DNA of 42,740 nt from Leptospirales bacterium (GCA_013297885.1 JAAFIR010000038.1:1-42740); one strand, 5' to 3'; shown: positions 19,641 through 29,293, counted from the first letter of the stretch. The notes: generated from the sequence alone by a model not told the origin. Numbers and translations are program-made.

Positions 19641-21803
19641 GTGCTAAGACTTATTCTATTTTTCATTCTAACTCTAACAGGGTATACTGAAGAATTACCA
19701 ATTTTTCAATTTCCTGTTGAAGTAATTTCAAAAGTTACAAAAATTCCAATTGAAGGTAAATGGGCTTTTTATCATCGAATATTAATCGAACCTGAATCCG
19801 TAAAAAAAGAATTAAAAAAAATTGATGACTTCAAAAATTTCAGCGAAAAAGATTTTTCAAGTATTTTAAATAATTTAGGAAAATACAGATTGGAAAATGT
19901 TCCTTCAGAATGGACAGATTATAAAAATGAAAATGGTCAGTCTTATGCAGAAAAATTAGATCATGGAAGTTTTTTGATTTATATAAAAAATTTACCAAAA
20001 GGTCAAGATTTAAGTTTTTATAGTTTAGAACAAGGAACCGCATTTGAATTTTATGATATTCCTATTTCCAAAAAATCTTTAGATGAAAATTTAAAACCAG
20101 TTTTGTATAATGGTAAAGTTGGAGATTCTATTAAAGAATCCATTCCACAAATTTATCCAACTATAAATAATTTTGTTAATGAAGAAAATGAACATATATT
20201 TTTAGTCCGTATTTCAAATTTTCATCATCGTCAAGGTGGTTTTTGGAATTCAATTAATATAGGTGAAACAACTAAAGTGATTCGACAAGAAGAGTCAAAA
20301 AAAGCACTTTCTTATTTTTCTGTTGGTGTACTATTTATAATGGGGCTTTATCATTTCTTTCTATTTTTTCAAAGAAAAGAAGATAAAAGTAGTATGTTTT
20401 TTGGATTTTTCTGTTTAGTAATTTTGATTCGAATCATTACAATAGATCGACTAGTTCATTATTTATTTAGAATCCCATCTGAGGATCAATTTGAAGCTTT
20501 ATATAGATTGGAATATATTAGTTTTTATCTCGGTACACCTTTATTCCTCCAATTTATAATTAGTATTTTTTATTCAAATTCAAATAAATTTAAAAACAAA
20601 TATATGAATTTTTTGAGTTGGACTTTTTCAGTAACTTTTTGTATTTCAGTGATTTTACTACCAACAAGAATTTTTTCTCAATACATAATTTATTATCATA
20701 TCTATACTTTGTTCTTAGTTAGTTATTTTTTAATTTTAATTACTTATAAACTAATTGAAAAAGTTCCAGGAATAATTTATTCATTTACTGGTTGTCTAGT
20801 TTTGGTTACATTTATGATTCATGACCAACTTCACGCTAATAATGTAATTCAAACTCCTTATATTTTTCAATATGGTTTGATCATTTTTATTTTTGCTCAA
20901 TCGATGATTCTTTCTACAAAATTTGCATTAGCCTTTCGTGAATCAGAGCAATTAAATTCTTCTATGTCCAGATTTGTTCCTTCAGCATTTTTAGGGTTTT
21001 TGAAAAAAAATTCTTTGCTAGATGTAAATTTGGGAAATGCAATTAAAAAAGAATTAACAATTTTATTTTTAGACATCAGGGGATTTACAACTCTTTCTGA
21101 AAAACTTTCTACTGATGATACTTTTAAATTATTAAATGAAGTATTTGAAAAATTAAATCCATGTATTTTTAAAAATAAAGGTGTGATAGATAAATTTATT
21201 GGCGACGCAATTTTAGCTTTATTTGAAACTCCAGAGGAAGCAATTGGTGCAGCAATAGAAATGCAATTAGAGCTTTCAAATTATAATTTTCAAAGAAGAA
21301 AAGAAAATTTATCTGAATTAAAAGTTGGAATAGGAATTAATACAGGAATGGTAACTCTTGGAACTGTTGGTTCTAAAGATAGAATGAATACAACAGTTAT
21401 TGGGGATGCTGTAAATTTAGCAGCCAGACTAGAATCTATAACTAAAGAATTTAAAGTAGAAATATTAGCCTCAGATAAAACTGTCTCAAAATTAAAAAAA
21501 GAATTTCAAACAAGAAAAGTTGCTACAGTTAAAGTAAAAGGTAAAATTGAAGAAAATGATATTTATGAAATATTTGATTTTCAAAGTCCTGAATTTATAT
21601 CGTTAAAAAATAAACAAAAAGAAAATTTAGAGCTTGCATTAAACTGTTTTAAAATAGGAGAATTTGAAAAATCTAAAAATTATTTTGAAGAAATAAAAAA
21701 AGAAATTTCAACTGATTTTATTCCAGACTACTATTTAACAAAAATGGAATCCGTCAAATATTTAAAACCAAATAATTGGACAGGAATACAAGATTATAAT
21801 TGA
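19641..21803 (+). CDS. 7TM-DISM receptor adenylate cyclase
   Basis: 720 residues from GTG 19641. A signal peptide (to about residue 17) is followed by an extracytoplasmic beta-sandwich of the 7TMR-DISMED2 type (about 25-210) and seven membrane helices (about 222-432). Next come a short coupling helix (SSMSRFVPSAFLGFL) and a class III cyclase (about 470-640). Catalytic residues are complete: D478 (LFLDIRGF) and D522 (IGDAI) for metal, K518 and T585 for adenine (a Lys/Thr pair common in bacterial adenylate cyclases), and N592 and R596. The C-terminal ~80 residues are helical and TPR-like. It should turn an outside signal into cAMP. The ligand is unknown, but DISMED2 resembles carbohydrate-binding modules. 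Confidence 0.92.
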   Translation: MLRLILFFILTLTGYTEELPIFQFPVEVISKVTKIPIEGKWAFYHRILIEPESVKKELKKIDDFKNFSEKDFSSILNNLGKYRLENVPSEWTDYKNENGQSYAEKLDHGSFLIYIKNLPKGQDLSFYSLEQGTAFEFYDIPISKKSLDENLKPVLYNGKVGDSIKESIPQIYPTINNFVNEENEHIFLVRISNFHHRQGGFWNSINIGETTKVIRQEESKKALSYFSVGVLFIMGLYHFFLFFQRKEDKSSMFFGFFCLVILIRIITIDRLVHYLFRIPSEDQFEALYRLEYISFYLGTPLFLQFIISIFYSNSNKFKNKYMNFLSWTFSVTFCISVILLPTRIFSQYIIYYHIYTLFLVSYFLILITYKLIEKVPGIIYSFTGCLVLVTFMIHDQLHANNVIQTPYIFQYGLIIFIFAQSMILSTKFALAFRESEQLNSSMSRFVPSAFLGFLKKNSLLDVNLGNAIKKELTILFLDIRGFTTLSEKLSTDDTFKLLNEVFEKLNPCIFKNKGVIDKFIGDAILALFETPEEAIGAAIEMQLELSNYNFQRRKENLSELKVGIGINTGMVTLGTVGSKDRMNTTVIGDAVNLAARLESITKEFKVEILASDKTVSKLKKEFQTRKVATVKVKGKIEENDIYEIFDFQSPEFISLKNKQKENLELALNCFKIGEFEKSKNYFEEIKKEISTDFIPDYYLTKMESVKYLKPNNWTGIQDYN

Positions 21804-21866
21804 TTATATTAAAAAAAGTATATTCACTTAACTTGACATTTTTTCAATTAAGACTAAAAAGGTTAT

Positions 21867-23027
21867 ATGCAAAATAAAAAAATAAAATACGTTTTAATTC
21901 TTTCGTTGATTTTAAACATACTATTAGTATTATTTTTTGTATTTCCAAAAAATAAAATTCGTTTAGAAATATTGTTTTACAAAATCATTTCTGTTCCTAC
22001 TTCAGGCACTGTTCCAGATTTTAAATCCACAATGCTTCTTGAAGAATTTAAACCAGTTTCTGTTTTAGACAATCAAGACAAAAGAACAAGCAAATACAAT
22101 TCCATTCCAATTATTGAAACTCATGGGCATCTTGGAAAAATGTTTAAAACTAGTCCAACTGAACAATCAGAAAAATTTACAAAATACAATGTTAAAAAAT
22201 TTATCAATTTGAGTTTTACAACAGGAGAAGATTTTGTAAATTTAAAAAAAGAATATAACGATACTCGAATTATTCATTTTAGCACATTTAATTGGAAAAG
22301 ATTATCTGAAGAAAATTTTTCTGAATTGATGTTGGAAGATTTGAAACTAGATATAAAAAATGGTTCAAAAGGAATTAAACTTTGGAAAGATTTTGGACTT
22401 TATAATAAATTAAAAAATGGTGAAAGATTAAAAATGGATGATCCAAGGCTTGATAAATTATTTGAAGAATGTGCAAAAAATAATTTAATCATTTCGATTC
22501 ATACAGCTGACCCATTTGCTTTTTTTTCTCCAATAGATGAAAAAAATGAAAGATATGAAGAATTAATTCGTCATCCAGAATGGTCTTTTCAGGATAAAAA
22601 ATTTCCAAAATTTGAAGAAGTGTTAAAAGAAAGAGAAAATTTATTTAAACGTCACAAAAATTTAAGATTTGTTGCACTTCATTTCGGAGAATATGCACAT
22701 GATTTGGAAAAAGCAGAAAAACTTTTATCTGAAAATCCAAACGTGTCTTTGGACATTGCAGCAAGAATTGATGAGCTTGGTCGCCAACCTGAAAAAGCAA
22801 AAAAGTTTTTTGAAAAATTTCAAGATAGAATTTTTTTTGGAATGGATGGAGCAATTGATCTTGGCAAATTAGAAATTTATTCTAGATTTTTAGAAACCAC
22901 AGATGAGTATTTTGATTATCATCCTTCTCATAAACCGAGAAAAGGATTTTGGAAAATTTATGGGCTAGGCTTAAAAAAAGAAATTTTAGAAAAAATTTAT
23001 TATAAAAACGCAGATAAGTTTTATTAA
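21867..23027 (+). CDS. Membrane-anchored amidohydrolase-family (amidohydro_2) protein
   Basis: 386 residues. One N-terminal membrane anchor (about 7-26) is followed by a TIM-barrel metal-dependent hydrolase. The barrel begins with ETHGHLG, whose H86-x-H88 are the first metal ligands. GSKGIKLWKDFG supplies the lysine position, IHTADP and ALHFGEYAHD give later His ligands, and FFGMDGAI the closing Asp. Family members hydrolyse or decarboxylate small substrates; the anchor places the barrel outside the inner membrane. The substrate is unknown. There is a 63-base gap from the cyclase gene, and element D begins nine bases after its stop. Confidence 0.85.
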   Translation: MQNKKIKYVLILSLILNILLVLFFVFPKNKIRLEILFYKIISVPTSGTVPDFKSTMLLEEFKPVSVLDNQDKRTSKYNSIPIIETHGHLGKMFKTSPTEQSEKFTKYNVKKFINLSFTTGEDFVNLKKEYNDTRIIHFSTFNWKRLSEENFSELMLEDLKLDIKNGSKGIKLWKDFGLYNKLKNGERLKMDDPRLDKLFEECAKNNLIISIHTADPFAFFSPIDEKNERYEELIRHPEWSFQDKKFPKFEEVLKERENLFKRHKNLRFVALHFGEYAHDLEKAEKLLSENPNVSLDIAARIDELGRQPEKAKKFFEKFQDRIFFGMDGAIDLGKLEIYSRFLETTDEYFDYHPSHKPRKGFWKIYGLGLKKEILEKIYYKNADKFY

Positions 23028-23036
23028 TTTTTTTTT

Positions 23037-23185
23037 GGGCGAATCTTTTTTGGTAAGGACTTAATTAATTAAGTCCTTACCAAAAAAACCGTGCTTTTCG
23101 CTACTTCTTCATCCAAAGACATCATTGATGAACAGTGGGTCTTGACCCACTGCTTTGGATGAAGAAACGCTACAATCACTTTCGC
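23037..23185 (-). ncRNA. Flavo-1-like three-helix intergenic element, copy D
   Basis: Minus-strand reading: closing stem GCGAA (23185-23181) with TTCGC (23043-23039) plus CC, then AGTGATTGTAGC. The first hairpin is long, with arms TTCTTCATCCAAAG and CTTTGGATGAAGAA around a nested GTGGGTC/GACCCAC stem. Then GTAGCGAAAAGCACGG, and a second hairpin that is a near-perfect palindrome (TTGGTAAGGACTTAA and its complement). It spans the whole gap between two convergent stop codons (23027 and 23197). Confidence 0.65.
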
Positions 23186-23196
23186 TTGTATAGAAT

Positions 23197-24036
23197 TTAT
23201 TTTATAGAACTAGAATAAATTTTACAAACTTTTTTGAGGGAGCATATTTCACAAATTTCTTGAACATATTTCATTTTACAGAGTTTTAAAATTCCAAGTC
23301 TACAAATTGAAAAATCATATTTTAAAGGATCATCTTTTTCAAATTCTAAAATTTTTTCTGTAATTTCTTTTGAATATTTTATGTTAATTGTTTTCCTATC
23401 AGTTAAACCAATTGCTTTGGAAAATTTTCCGATATGAACGTCCACAGGATAAAGTAATTTTTTTTCTTCAAAAGATTTATAAATTCCAAAATCAGGAAAA
23501 TTTTTTCTAGTCATCCACCGAAGAAACATATTGTATCTTTTGTGAGTAGAGTTTTTTTCACCAGCTCCAACTAAAAATTTTAGACCAGAAGAAATTTTTC
23601 TTTTTGTTAAATTTTCCAAAATATAAATAAATTTTTTTTGAAAATGAATAATTCTTATTTCTGTTGGATTGTCTTTTTCTCCAAAATTTTTTTCTAATGA
23701 ATTTTTATCTTCATATAAAATTTTTAGTCCATGAAAAAAATAAAATAAATCATCTTCAGTTTGAAATCTATATTTTAGTCCATAAAAAATTTTTTTCTCC
23801 AATTGAATTGATTTAAAATTTAAAAATGGATTTTCACCAAATCTTGAAAATATTTTTTCTAAAAATTTTTGAATTGAATTTACATTTCCATAAGAAAATA
23901 ATGCAGACACGAATGCTATAAATTCAATGTCTTCTGGGTTTTTAAAATTTTTTGGAAACAAAATTGGATCTGAGTTTAAAAATTCTTCTTTATCAAATTT
24001 TAATTTGTTTTCATCTAAAAATCTTTTTAAACTCAT
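23197..24036 (-). CDS. TIGR02757/DUF2400-family protein with possible Fe-S motif
   Basis: 279 residues matching the TIGR02757 (DUF2400) family: EFIAFVSALFSYGNV, RYNMFLRWMTRK-x-PDFGIY, LLYPVDVHIGKF, IGLTDRKTIN and KYDFSICRLGI. The pattern resembles helix-hairpin-helix DNA glycosylases, but function is not established. The C-terminus carries C253-x8-C262-x2-C265-x5-C271, close to the C-x6-C-x2-C-x5-C cluster loop of endonuclease III, so a 4Fe-4S cluster is possible. The start overlaps the HMG-CoA lyase end by four bases (ATGA). Confidence 0.87.
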   Translation of the reverse strand: MSLKRFLDENKLKFDKEEFLNSDPILFPKNFKNPEDIEFIAFVSALFSYGNVNSIQKFLEKIFSRFGENPFLNFKSIQLEKKIFYGLKYRFQTEDDLFYFFHGLKILYEDKNSLEKNFGEKDNPTEIRIIHFQKKFIYILENLTKRKISSGLKFLVGAGEKNSTHKRYNMFLRWMTRKNFPDFGIYKSFEEKKLLYPVDVHIGKFSKAIGLTDRKTINIKYSKEITEKILEFEKDDPLKYDFSICRLGILKLCKMKYVQEICEICSLKKVCKIYSSSIK

Positions 24037-24920
24037 TTTTTTGCTAAATAAGTTTTTGAAATCAAATTTCTACTAAGTTTTTCTTCTATAAATTTAGATG
24101 CTAAAATTAATTTTTCCAAATCAATATTTGTTTTGTAACCAGAACTTTCTAAAAAAAATACCAAATCTTCAGTTGCCAAATTTCCACTTGCACCATTTGC
24201 ATAAGGACAACCACCAAGTCCACCAGCAGAAGAATCAAAACTTCTAATGCCCATTTCGAGAGATTTAGAAACATTTCCAAGTGCAAATGAATAAGTATCA
24301 TGAAAATGTCCTGCAAATAACTTCGCAGGAAATTTTTTTAAAATTTTACTTAATAGCTCTTCCACTTCAAAACTGGTTGCAAGTCCAATTGTTTCACCAA
24401 GAGAAATTTCATAAGCTCCTTGATTTAAAAATTCTTCAATTAAAAAAATTACTTTTTCAGAATCAATTTTTCCTTCATAGGGACAATGAATAATTGTGGA
24501 AATATAAGCCCTGATTTTTATTGAATTTTGTTTTGCTTTTATACTTACTTCTTTAAATTTTTCTATTGATTCTTGGATTGTAGCATTAATATTTTTTTTG
24601 GAAAAAGTTTCTGAAGCTGCTCCAAAAATGGCTATTTCTTTGTAACCAAGTTCTATCGCTTTCTCTAAACCAATTGAATTTGGAGTTAGAGCTGAATAAG
24701 ATTTGTCGTCGTTAAAATTTAATTTTTTAGAAAATTCTTCTGCATCAGCAAGAGCTGGAATTTTATCTTTTCTTACAAATGAAGTAATTTCGATATGATT
24801 GAATCCGGCTTCTTCTAGGAGTTTTAAAAACTTAAACTTAGATTCTGTTTCAATAAATTTTTTTTCGTTTTGCAGACCATCCCTTAATGCAACTTCAGTA
24901 ATTTTAATTTCATCTTCCAT
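24033..24920 (-). CDS. Hydroxymethylglutaryl-CoA lyase
   Basis: 295 residues of the HMGL-like TIM-barrel family. The N-terminal ITEVALRDGLQNE carries the metal/catalytic RD and Q. Further marks are IEITSFVRKDKIPALAD, GHFHDTYSFA with the metal-binding H-x-H, and GGLGGCPYANGASGN with the catalytic Cys. It cleaves 3-hydroxy-3-methylglutaryl-CoA to acetyl-CoA and acetoacetate, the last step of leucine degradation. No other leucine-catabolic gene is adjacent; the crotonase-like gene at 16946 is unlinked. Length is normal. The start ATG 24920 is followed downstream by coupling to the DUF2400 gene. Confidence 0.92.
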   Translation of the reverse strand: MEDEIKITEVALRDGLQNEKKFIETESKFKFLKLLEEAGFNHIEITSFVRKDKIPALADAEEFSKKLNFNDDKSYSALTPNSIGLEKAIELGYKEIAIFGAASETFSKKNINATIQESIEKFKEVSIKAKQNSIKIRAYISTIIHCPYEGKIDSEKVIFLIEEFLNQGAYEISLGETIGLATSFEVEELLSKILKKFPAKLFAGHFHDTYSFALGNVSKSLEMGIRSFDSSAGGLGGCPYANGASGNLATEDLVFFLESSGYKTNIDLEKLILASKFIEEKLSRNLISKTYLAKK

Positions 24921-25079
24921 TAATTCGATAATAAATGATTTTTAAATAAAGAAAGAATTTTTTTTAATACTAGGAAAATTCCTAATTATTTTTTGGGATT
25001 TGGAATTCATTCAAGAAAAAAGCTTGTGATTCTGCTTAATAATTAGAAGATTCATGAAATTCAAAAATTAGGAGTTTTT

Positions 25080-26174
25080 ATGGCTATTAGCGGAGATGGA
25101 ATGTCTTCATCAGAAAGTGTTGGATTCGGAACACAAATTGGTGATTCATTTAAAGGAATTTTATTTGGAATGGTTGCTTTTCCATTATCATTCTATTTTA
25201 TTTTTTTAGTAGAAACTTGTACTCAGTCAAGTGAAGCTTTTAAAAAAGCAGTTCCTGTTACTGCGATGGTAGAAGGAAAGCCTACATATGTGACTGGAAA
25301 AGTTTCTTCAGCAGATCTAAGTGGACAATTTGTAAAGCCGGGAAAATTTATTAGAATTTCTCAGGGTTCTGAAATTTATGCTTGGGATGAAGAAACCACA
25401 ACAAAGGGTTCTGGTTCAGATCAAACAAAAGAGAGTAAATGTTTATTAAAATGGGTTTCAGATTCTAAAAATCCAAATTCATTTTCTTTGCCTGGATGTA
25501 AAACAAAACCTCATTTTCAAAAAACTATTGCTAGCAAAACATTTAATGCTGATGGTGGAAGTTTAAAATCGATTGAAGGGAAAGATTATAAAATTGATTT
25601 GGATAGCACAAGTTATGTGAGTAATGTTCCAATGAGAGATGCTGAGGATTCAGAAATTATTCTAAATGGTCTTCATAAAGGTAACGGATATTTATTCAAT
25701 GATCCGAAATGTGTTAATGCTGAAGTTGAAGGATGCGAAAGAGTAAAACTTAGTGTTACTCCTGTTCCAACTGAAAACATGACTTTTTTTGGAAAAGTTT
25801 CTGGTGATATAATTGGTGCATATACTTATGAGGGTGATACATTTTTAACTGCTGGAGTTGGCGATAAAGAAGCAGTATTTGCAACTATGAAATCTGATGA
25901 TGCAACGATGTTAAAAATTGGAAGAATAGCTTGTTTTGTTTTAATGTGGGCGGCACTTGCTGCATTAATTGGACCTGTAACTGCTCTTTTAGATTTTATC
26001 CCATTTATTGGTGGTCTTGGAGCAACAGCGTTAAGATTTTTAATGGGTGGTGTTGCTTTTATTTTAACTTTATTAACAATCCTATTAATTAATTTATGGT
26101 GGGTGTTATTAATTGTTCTTTTTGCAGCTGTTGGTTATGGTTATTACAAGCGTAAACAACTAAAACTAGCTTAA
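25080..26174 (+). CDS. TMEM43-family membrane protein
   Basis: 364 residues with a clear Shine-Dalgarno (AGGAG at 25070-25074). The layout matches TMEM43: one N-terminal membrane helix (about 28-47), a large soluble middle domain (about 50-270) with beta strands such as VSSADLSGQFVKPGKFIRIS, and three or four closely spaced helices at the C-terminus (about 278-357) separated by a Gly-rich loop. Prokaryotic homologues occur in several phyla; the function is unknown. It stands alone, 160 bases from the HMG-CoA lyase start, and is followed by element E. Confidence 0.8.
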   Translation: MAISGDGMSSSESVGFGTQIGDSFKGILFGMVAFPLSFYFIFLVETCTQSSEAFKKAVPVTAMVEGKPTYVTGKVSSADLSGQFVKPGKFIRISQGSEIYAWDEETTTKGSGSDQTKESKCLLKWVSDSKNPNSFSLPGCKTKPHFQKTIASKTFNADGGSLKSIEGKDYKIDLDSTSYVSNVPMRDAEDSEIILNGLHKGNGYLFNDPKCVNAEVEGCERVKLSVTPVPTENMTFFGKVSGDIIGAYTYEGDTFLTAGVGDKEAVFATMKSDDATMLKIGRIACFVLMWAALAALIGPVTALLDFIPFIGGLGATALRFLMGGVAFILTLLTILLINLWWVLLIVLFAAVGYGYYKRKQLKLA

Positions 26175-26205
26175 CCAAAAATAACATACTTCAAAAGAAT
26201 AATAA

Positions 26206-26361
26206 GGGCGTTTCTTTTCATTTACTATTGTCAAACGAGAGTAATCTCGTTTGACAATAGTAAATGAAAAGTCAGGCTTTATGTTCCAATCTTTTGTATT
26301 TGACCTCTTTGAAAAACTCTTCATTTAACTTACAAAAGATTTCCACTTCAATCCTTAACGC
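26206..26361 (-). ncRNA. Flavo-1-like three-helix intergenic element, copy E
   Basis: Minus-strand reading: closing stem GCGTT (26361-26357) with AACGC (26212-26208) plus CC, a two-position compensatory change from GCGAA/TTCGC. Then AAGGATTGAAGTGGAA, first hairpin arms ATCTTTTGTA and TACAAAAGAT, then GGAACATAAAGCC. The second hairpin is a 24-base perfect-looking palindrome beginning TTTTCATTTACTATTGTC and turning at CTCGTTTG/CAAACGAG. It starts 31 bases after the TMEM43-like stop. Confidence 0.65.
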
Positions 26362-26865
26362 TAGTGATGAAATGAAATTTTACCGCTTAACTATCACACC
26401 AATCAATTCAATTTAGTTCTTCATTCAAATAAATTATATGATAAGAAATATCTTTTTAGAAAATCAAAATATAGAATTACAACAAAAAATTTTTAAAAAA
26501 AATCTTTCTTGAAAATAGCTTTTCAAAGAGACTATTAGTTAATTGTAGTGGTAATTGAGTAGGTATAAAATAAAAAGGTTAAAAAATATTTTCCTCAAAT
26601 AAAATTAAATCTAAGAATAAACAAAAGATAGCTTATTTTATTAACTAATTCCAATATTTTACAAAAACAATTCTAAAAAATTATAGTTAATATTTTTTTT
26701 CATTCGTAAATAGAAAATAAACTAAATGAAAATAGAAACCTAGATTTAATTTAATTTTTTTTAGAATCTGTTGTTTTTTGATTTTTTTATAAGAATTAAT
26801 TAGAATTATTAGTAATTAGAACTTAAAAAAAATTAAAATCTAATTACTAATAACTAATTAATACT
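26362..26865. other. Gene-free AT-rich spacer with a 15-base inverted repeat
   Basis: I see no gene on either strand in these 504 bases; all frames close quickly. The one ordered feature is a perfect inverted repeat, with arms 26806-26820 and 26839-26853 (beginning TTATTAGTAATTAGA) and an 18-base loop. It sits 13 bases past the stop of the OmpL47-like gene. It may end that transcript, although no T-run directly follows the stem on the minus strand. Confidence 0.5.
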
Positions 26866-27924
26866 TTATTGTTTTGCTGTTGCTGGTTTGTTAACAGTGT
26901 GTTTTGAAACTGGTGCTTTATAATCAACTCTACAAGTTAATTCTACTACATCAGAAACATTTCCCGATACATCAAATGCTCTTCCGTAAATTTTAAAAGT
27001 ATCAACTTCTGGAACTTTGATTGTGTTTGGTTTGTATTCAGCCCAAGAACCTGGAGCATTTAAACTATATTCAACTTTTGCAAGACCAGATTCAGCATCA
27101 GAAGCAAAAATTGCTACTAAAGAATCTTTTTTACAAAAAGTGATGTTGTTTATTGATACTGGAGCAGGATCAGTTTTTAAACTTAAAGTTGGTTTTTTAT
27201 CATCAATGGAAAATGAAAAAACTTGTTTTTTAGATAAATTGTAAACATTATCAAAAGCTCTAACTGCAAGCTCATAATCTCCACCTTTAGTAAAAGTTTG
27301 CTCACCAGTTACAGGAAGATTTCCTTCACCATTTGTGTTTAACAAAATTGCATAAACACCTGCTGAATCATCTTTTGCAGCTACTTGGAGTTTAACTCCT
27401 GGTTTGTAATATTGAACATCATTTGCTTTGAGTCCTTCACCAACTAGTTTTGCTTCTACATCAGGAGCTTTAGTATCAACCTGAATAACATAAGTTTGTG
27501 GTTTTTCAATTGAACCTAAAATATCAACACTACGATATGTCAAATTATAAATTCCTTCTTTTTCAAGAGGAATTGGATTTACATAAGTAGTATAAGGATT
27601 TTTGTCAATTTGGTATTCAATATATGCAATTGTATTTGCATTTGTTTCTGGCATTAAATGAAAACGATATTCACCATTTGTAAAAAATTTTCCTGAGGGA
27701 TCTTTAAAAATAACAGACTTTCTATTTTTTAAAGCAGTTTTAATTTGCTCGTGAAATTTTTCTTTGTCTTGTGTATTTTTATCAATTGCTTGAGTTTTAT
27801 TATCTACAGTGATTTCATTATTCTTTAAAGATTTTAAATCTAAGAACGCATTTGCTTGCTCTTGAGAAATTAGAGCGAAACTTAGAGAGAAAGCGATGAG
27901 CATGAAAATAGCTATTTTTTTCAT
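26866..27924 (-). CDS. OmpL47-like exported Ig/beta repeat protein
   Basis: 352 residues. The signal peptide (to about residue 25, ending in ANA) is followed by a helical segment and then three or four Ig-like beta units. Each unit has the OmpL47-type pattern: Y-x-x-D near the start, an aromatic-rich Y-x-x-Y-x-x-P strand, a G-x-Y-x-L/I-x-x-R-x-x-D strand, and the linker V-D-x-K-A/K-P. Examples are YQIDKNPYTTYVNP, then VDTKAPDVEA, and AEYKPNTIKVPEVD. Similar repeats are known from leptospiral surface proteins. An exported adhesive or structural role is likely. It is separated from the next upstream gene by about 90 bases. Confidence 0.75.
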   Translation of the reverse strand: MKKIAIFMLIAFSLSFALISQEQANAFLDLKSLKNNEITVDNKTQAIDKNTQDKEKFHEQIKTALKNRKSVIFKDPSGKFFTNGEYRFHLMPETNANTIAYIEYQIDKNPYTTYVNPIPLEKEGIYNLTYRSVDILGSIEKPQTYVIQVDTKAPDVEAKLVGEGLKANDVQYYKPGVKLQVAAKDDSAGVYAILLNTNGEGNLPVTGEQTFTKGGDYELAVRAFDNVYNLSKKQVFSFSIDDKKPTLSLKTDPAPVSINNITFCKKDSLVAIFASDAESGLAKVEYSLNAPGSWAEYKPNTIKVPEVDTFKIYGRAFDVSGNVSDVVELTCRVDYKAPVSKHTVNKPATAKQ

Positions 27925-28015
27925 GAATTTACCTACCTTTTTGAGTTGAAATTTAATTTGAAATTACTTAGTAATTTAGACAAGATTTTTTTATTTTAAC
28001 TGGATAGTTTTTTTA

Positions 28016-28870
28016 TTATTTCGATTTGGCTTTATCAACAATTCCTCTCAAATTTTCGTAGTAATCTTTGTCTTTACCAAAATGATTAGATAAATGAAGA
28101 TTAAATTCAGTTCCATCAATACCTTTTAAATGGAGAATTGAATTATTTGACAAAAAAGAATCTGATTTTTTAAAATCGATAGTCTCAATTTTATTCAACT
28201 TTAATGTAATAAATTTATCTTCACCATCAGGTAATAAAAAATTATAATAATAAAAAACATCATTTGTATAAAAATGAAGATAATGTTCTTCATCAGAGAT
28301 AAGTTCATAATAATAATTTATAAGTTCTTCTTTTTCTAAAATTTTTAAATCAATTAAATTTTTCTTTTGTTCATTTTTTAACTCGATCCCTTTTTGAACT
28401 TGGTCTTTTGGATATTCTTCTAGTATAGAAATAAAAATTGTCCCAATTAATAAAAAAAGAATTATCCCAGAAACAAAAATAAAATTATATTTAAATGATT
28501 TTTTTTCAATTATTCCTGTTTCGATTTCATAGTCATAGACTTTATTTGCTGAAATTAAACCTTTGATTACAAAAAAAAGAATGATAGATTTAACTATAAA
28601 AGTAGAAACATTCATTAGATAAAAAATCGTAATCAACTGAAGTATTATAAAAATTATAAAACCAGTTCTCATTTTTTTCTTTATTAAAAAAATAGACATC
28701 AAAGTAGCAAAAAAATCAGCAAATTGAAATGGTATTAAATCATTTTTATCAAAAATAAAAAAAGTAATTTTTAATAATAAAGAAAAAATTCCTAAAACAA
28801 AAGTTGTATAAAAAACTCCATTAATTCTATTTAAGTGAACTTGGTATTCTTCTTCAGTAATCATAAGCAT
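28016..28870 (-). CDS. Membrane protein of unknown function
   Basis: 284 residues. Five or so hydrophobic helices occupy residues 15-165, followed by a soluble C-terminal domain of about 115 residues that resembles a PH-like or YcxB-type domain (YLHFYTNDVFYYYNF, FITLKLNKIETI, FNLHLSNHF). The start could be ATG 28870 or the ATG two codons later. It follows a second small membrane protein after only six bases, and the two are probably co-expressed. I cannot assign a family or function. Confidence 0.65.
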   Translation of the reverse strand: MLMITEEEYQVHLNRINGVFYTTFVLGIFSLLLKITFFIFDKNDLIPFQFADFFATLMSIFLIKKKMRTGFIIFIILQLITIFYLMNVSTFIVKSIILFFVIKGLISANKVYDYEIETGIIEKKSFKYNFIFVSGIILFLLIGTIFISILEEYPKDQVQKGIELKNEQKKNLIDLKILEKEELINYYYELISDEEHYLHFYTNDVFYYYNFLLPDGEDKFITLKLNKIETIDFKKSDSFLSNNSILHLKGIDGTEFNLHLSNHFGKDKDYYENLRGIVDKAKSK

Positions 28871-28876
28871 AAATCC

Positions 28877-29293
28877 TTAAATCTGTATAAATGCAATTTC
28901 GATTAAAATTACAAGAATTAAAATTGTATTAAATAATATTTCTTTGGAAAAACTAGGAGAATCTTTTATATTAAATTTATTCACCACGAAAATTTTAGAA
29001 TGAAATATTACAAAAAAAATTCCTAAAATAAAAATAATAACTCTAAAGATTAAATAAAATTTATAATTTTGGAGGACTATAAATTTGAATGTTATAAAAG
29101 TCGGAGGATCATCCAAAACATCTGAAAAACCTTTATTAAAAAAAATTATCCAGAATGTCTCGATTATTTTATACAAATTAAAAATGCTTAGGAATAAAAA
29201 TCCGATTTTATTTTTTTTATACAAGAAGTAAGCTAAAATTGGTATAAGAGGAATTTCAAAATAAAACATAAAAACAAAAAATTCATTTAACAT
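28877..29293 (-). CDS. Small integral membrane protein of unknown function
   Basis: 138 residues with four predicted membrane helices (about 5-24, 29-52, 78-98 and 118-136) and almost no soluble part. A Phe/Ile-rich composition in keeping with the AT-rich genome makes homology hard to judge. It is the first gene of a pair with 28016, separated by six bases. No family recognised. Confidence 0.6.
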   Translation of the reverse strand: MLNEFFVFMFYFEIPLIPILAYFLYKKNKIGFLFLSIFNLYKIIETFWIIFFNKGFSDVLDDPPTFITFKFIVLQNYKFYLIFRVIIFILGIFFVIFHSKIFVVNKFNIKDSPSFSKEILFNTILILVILIEIAFIQI

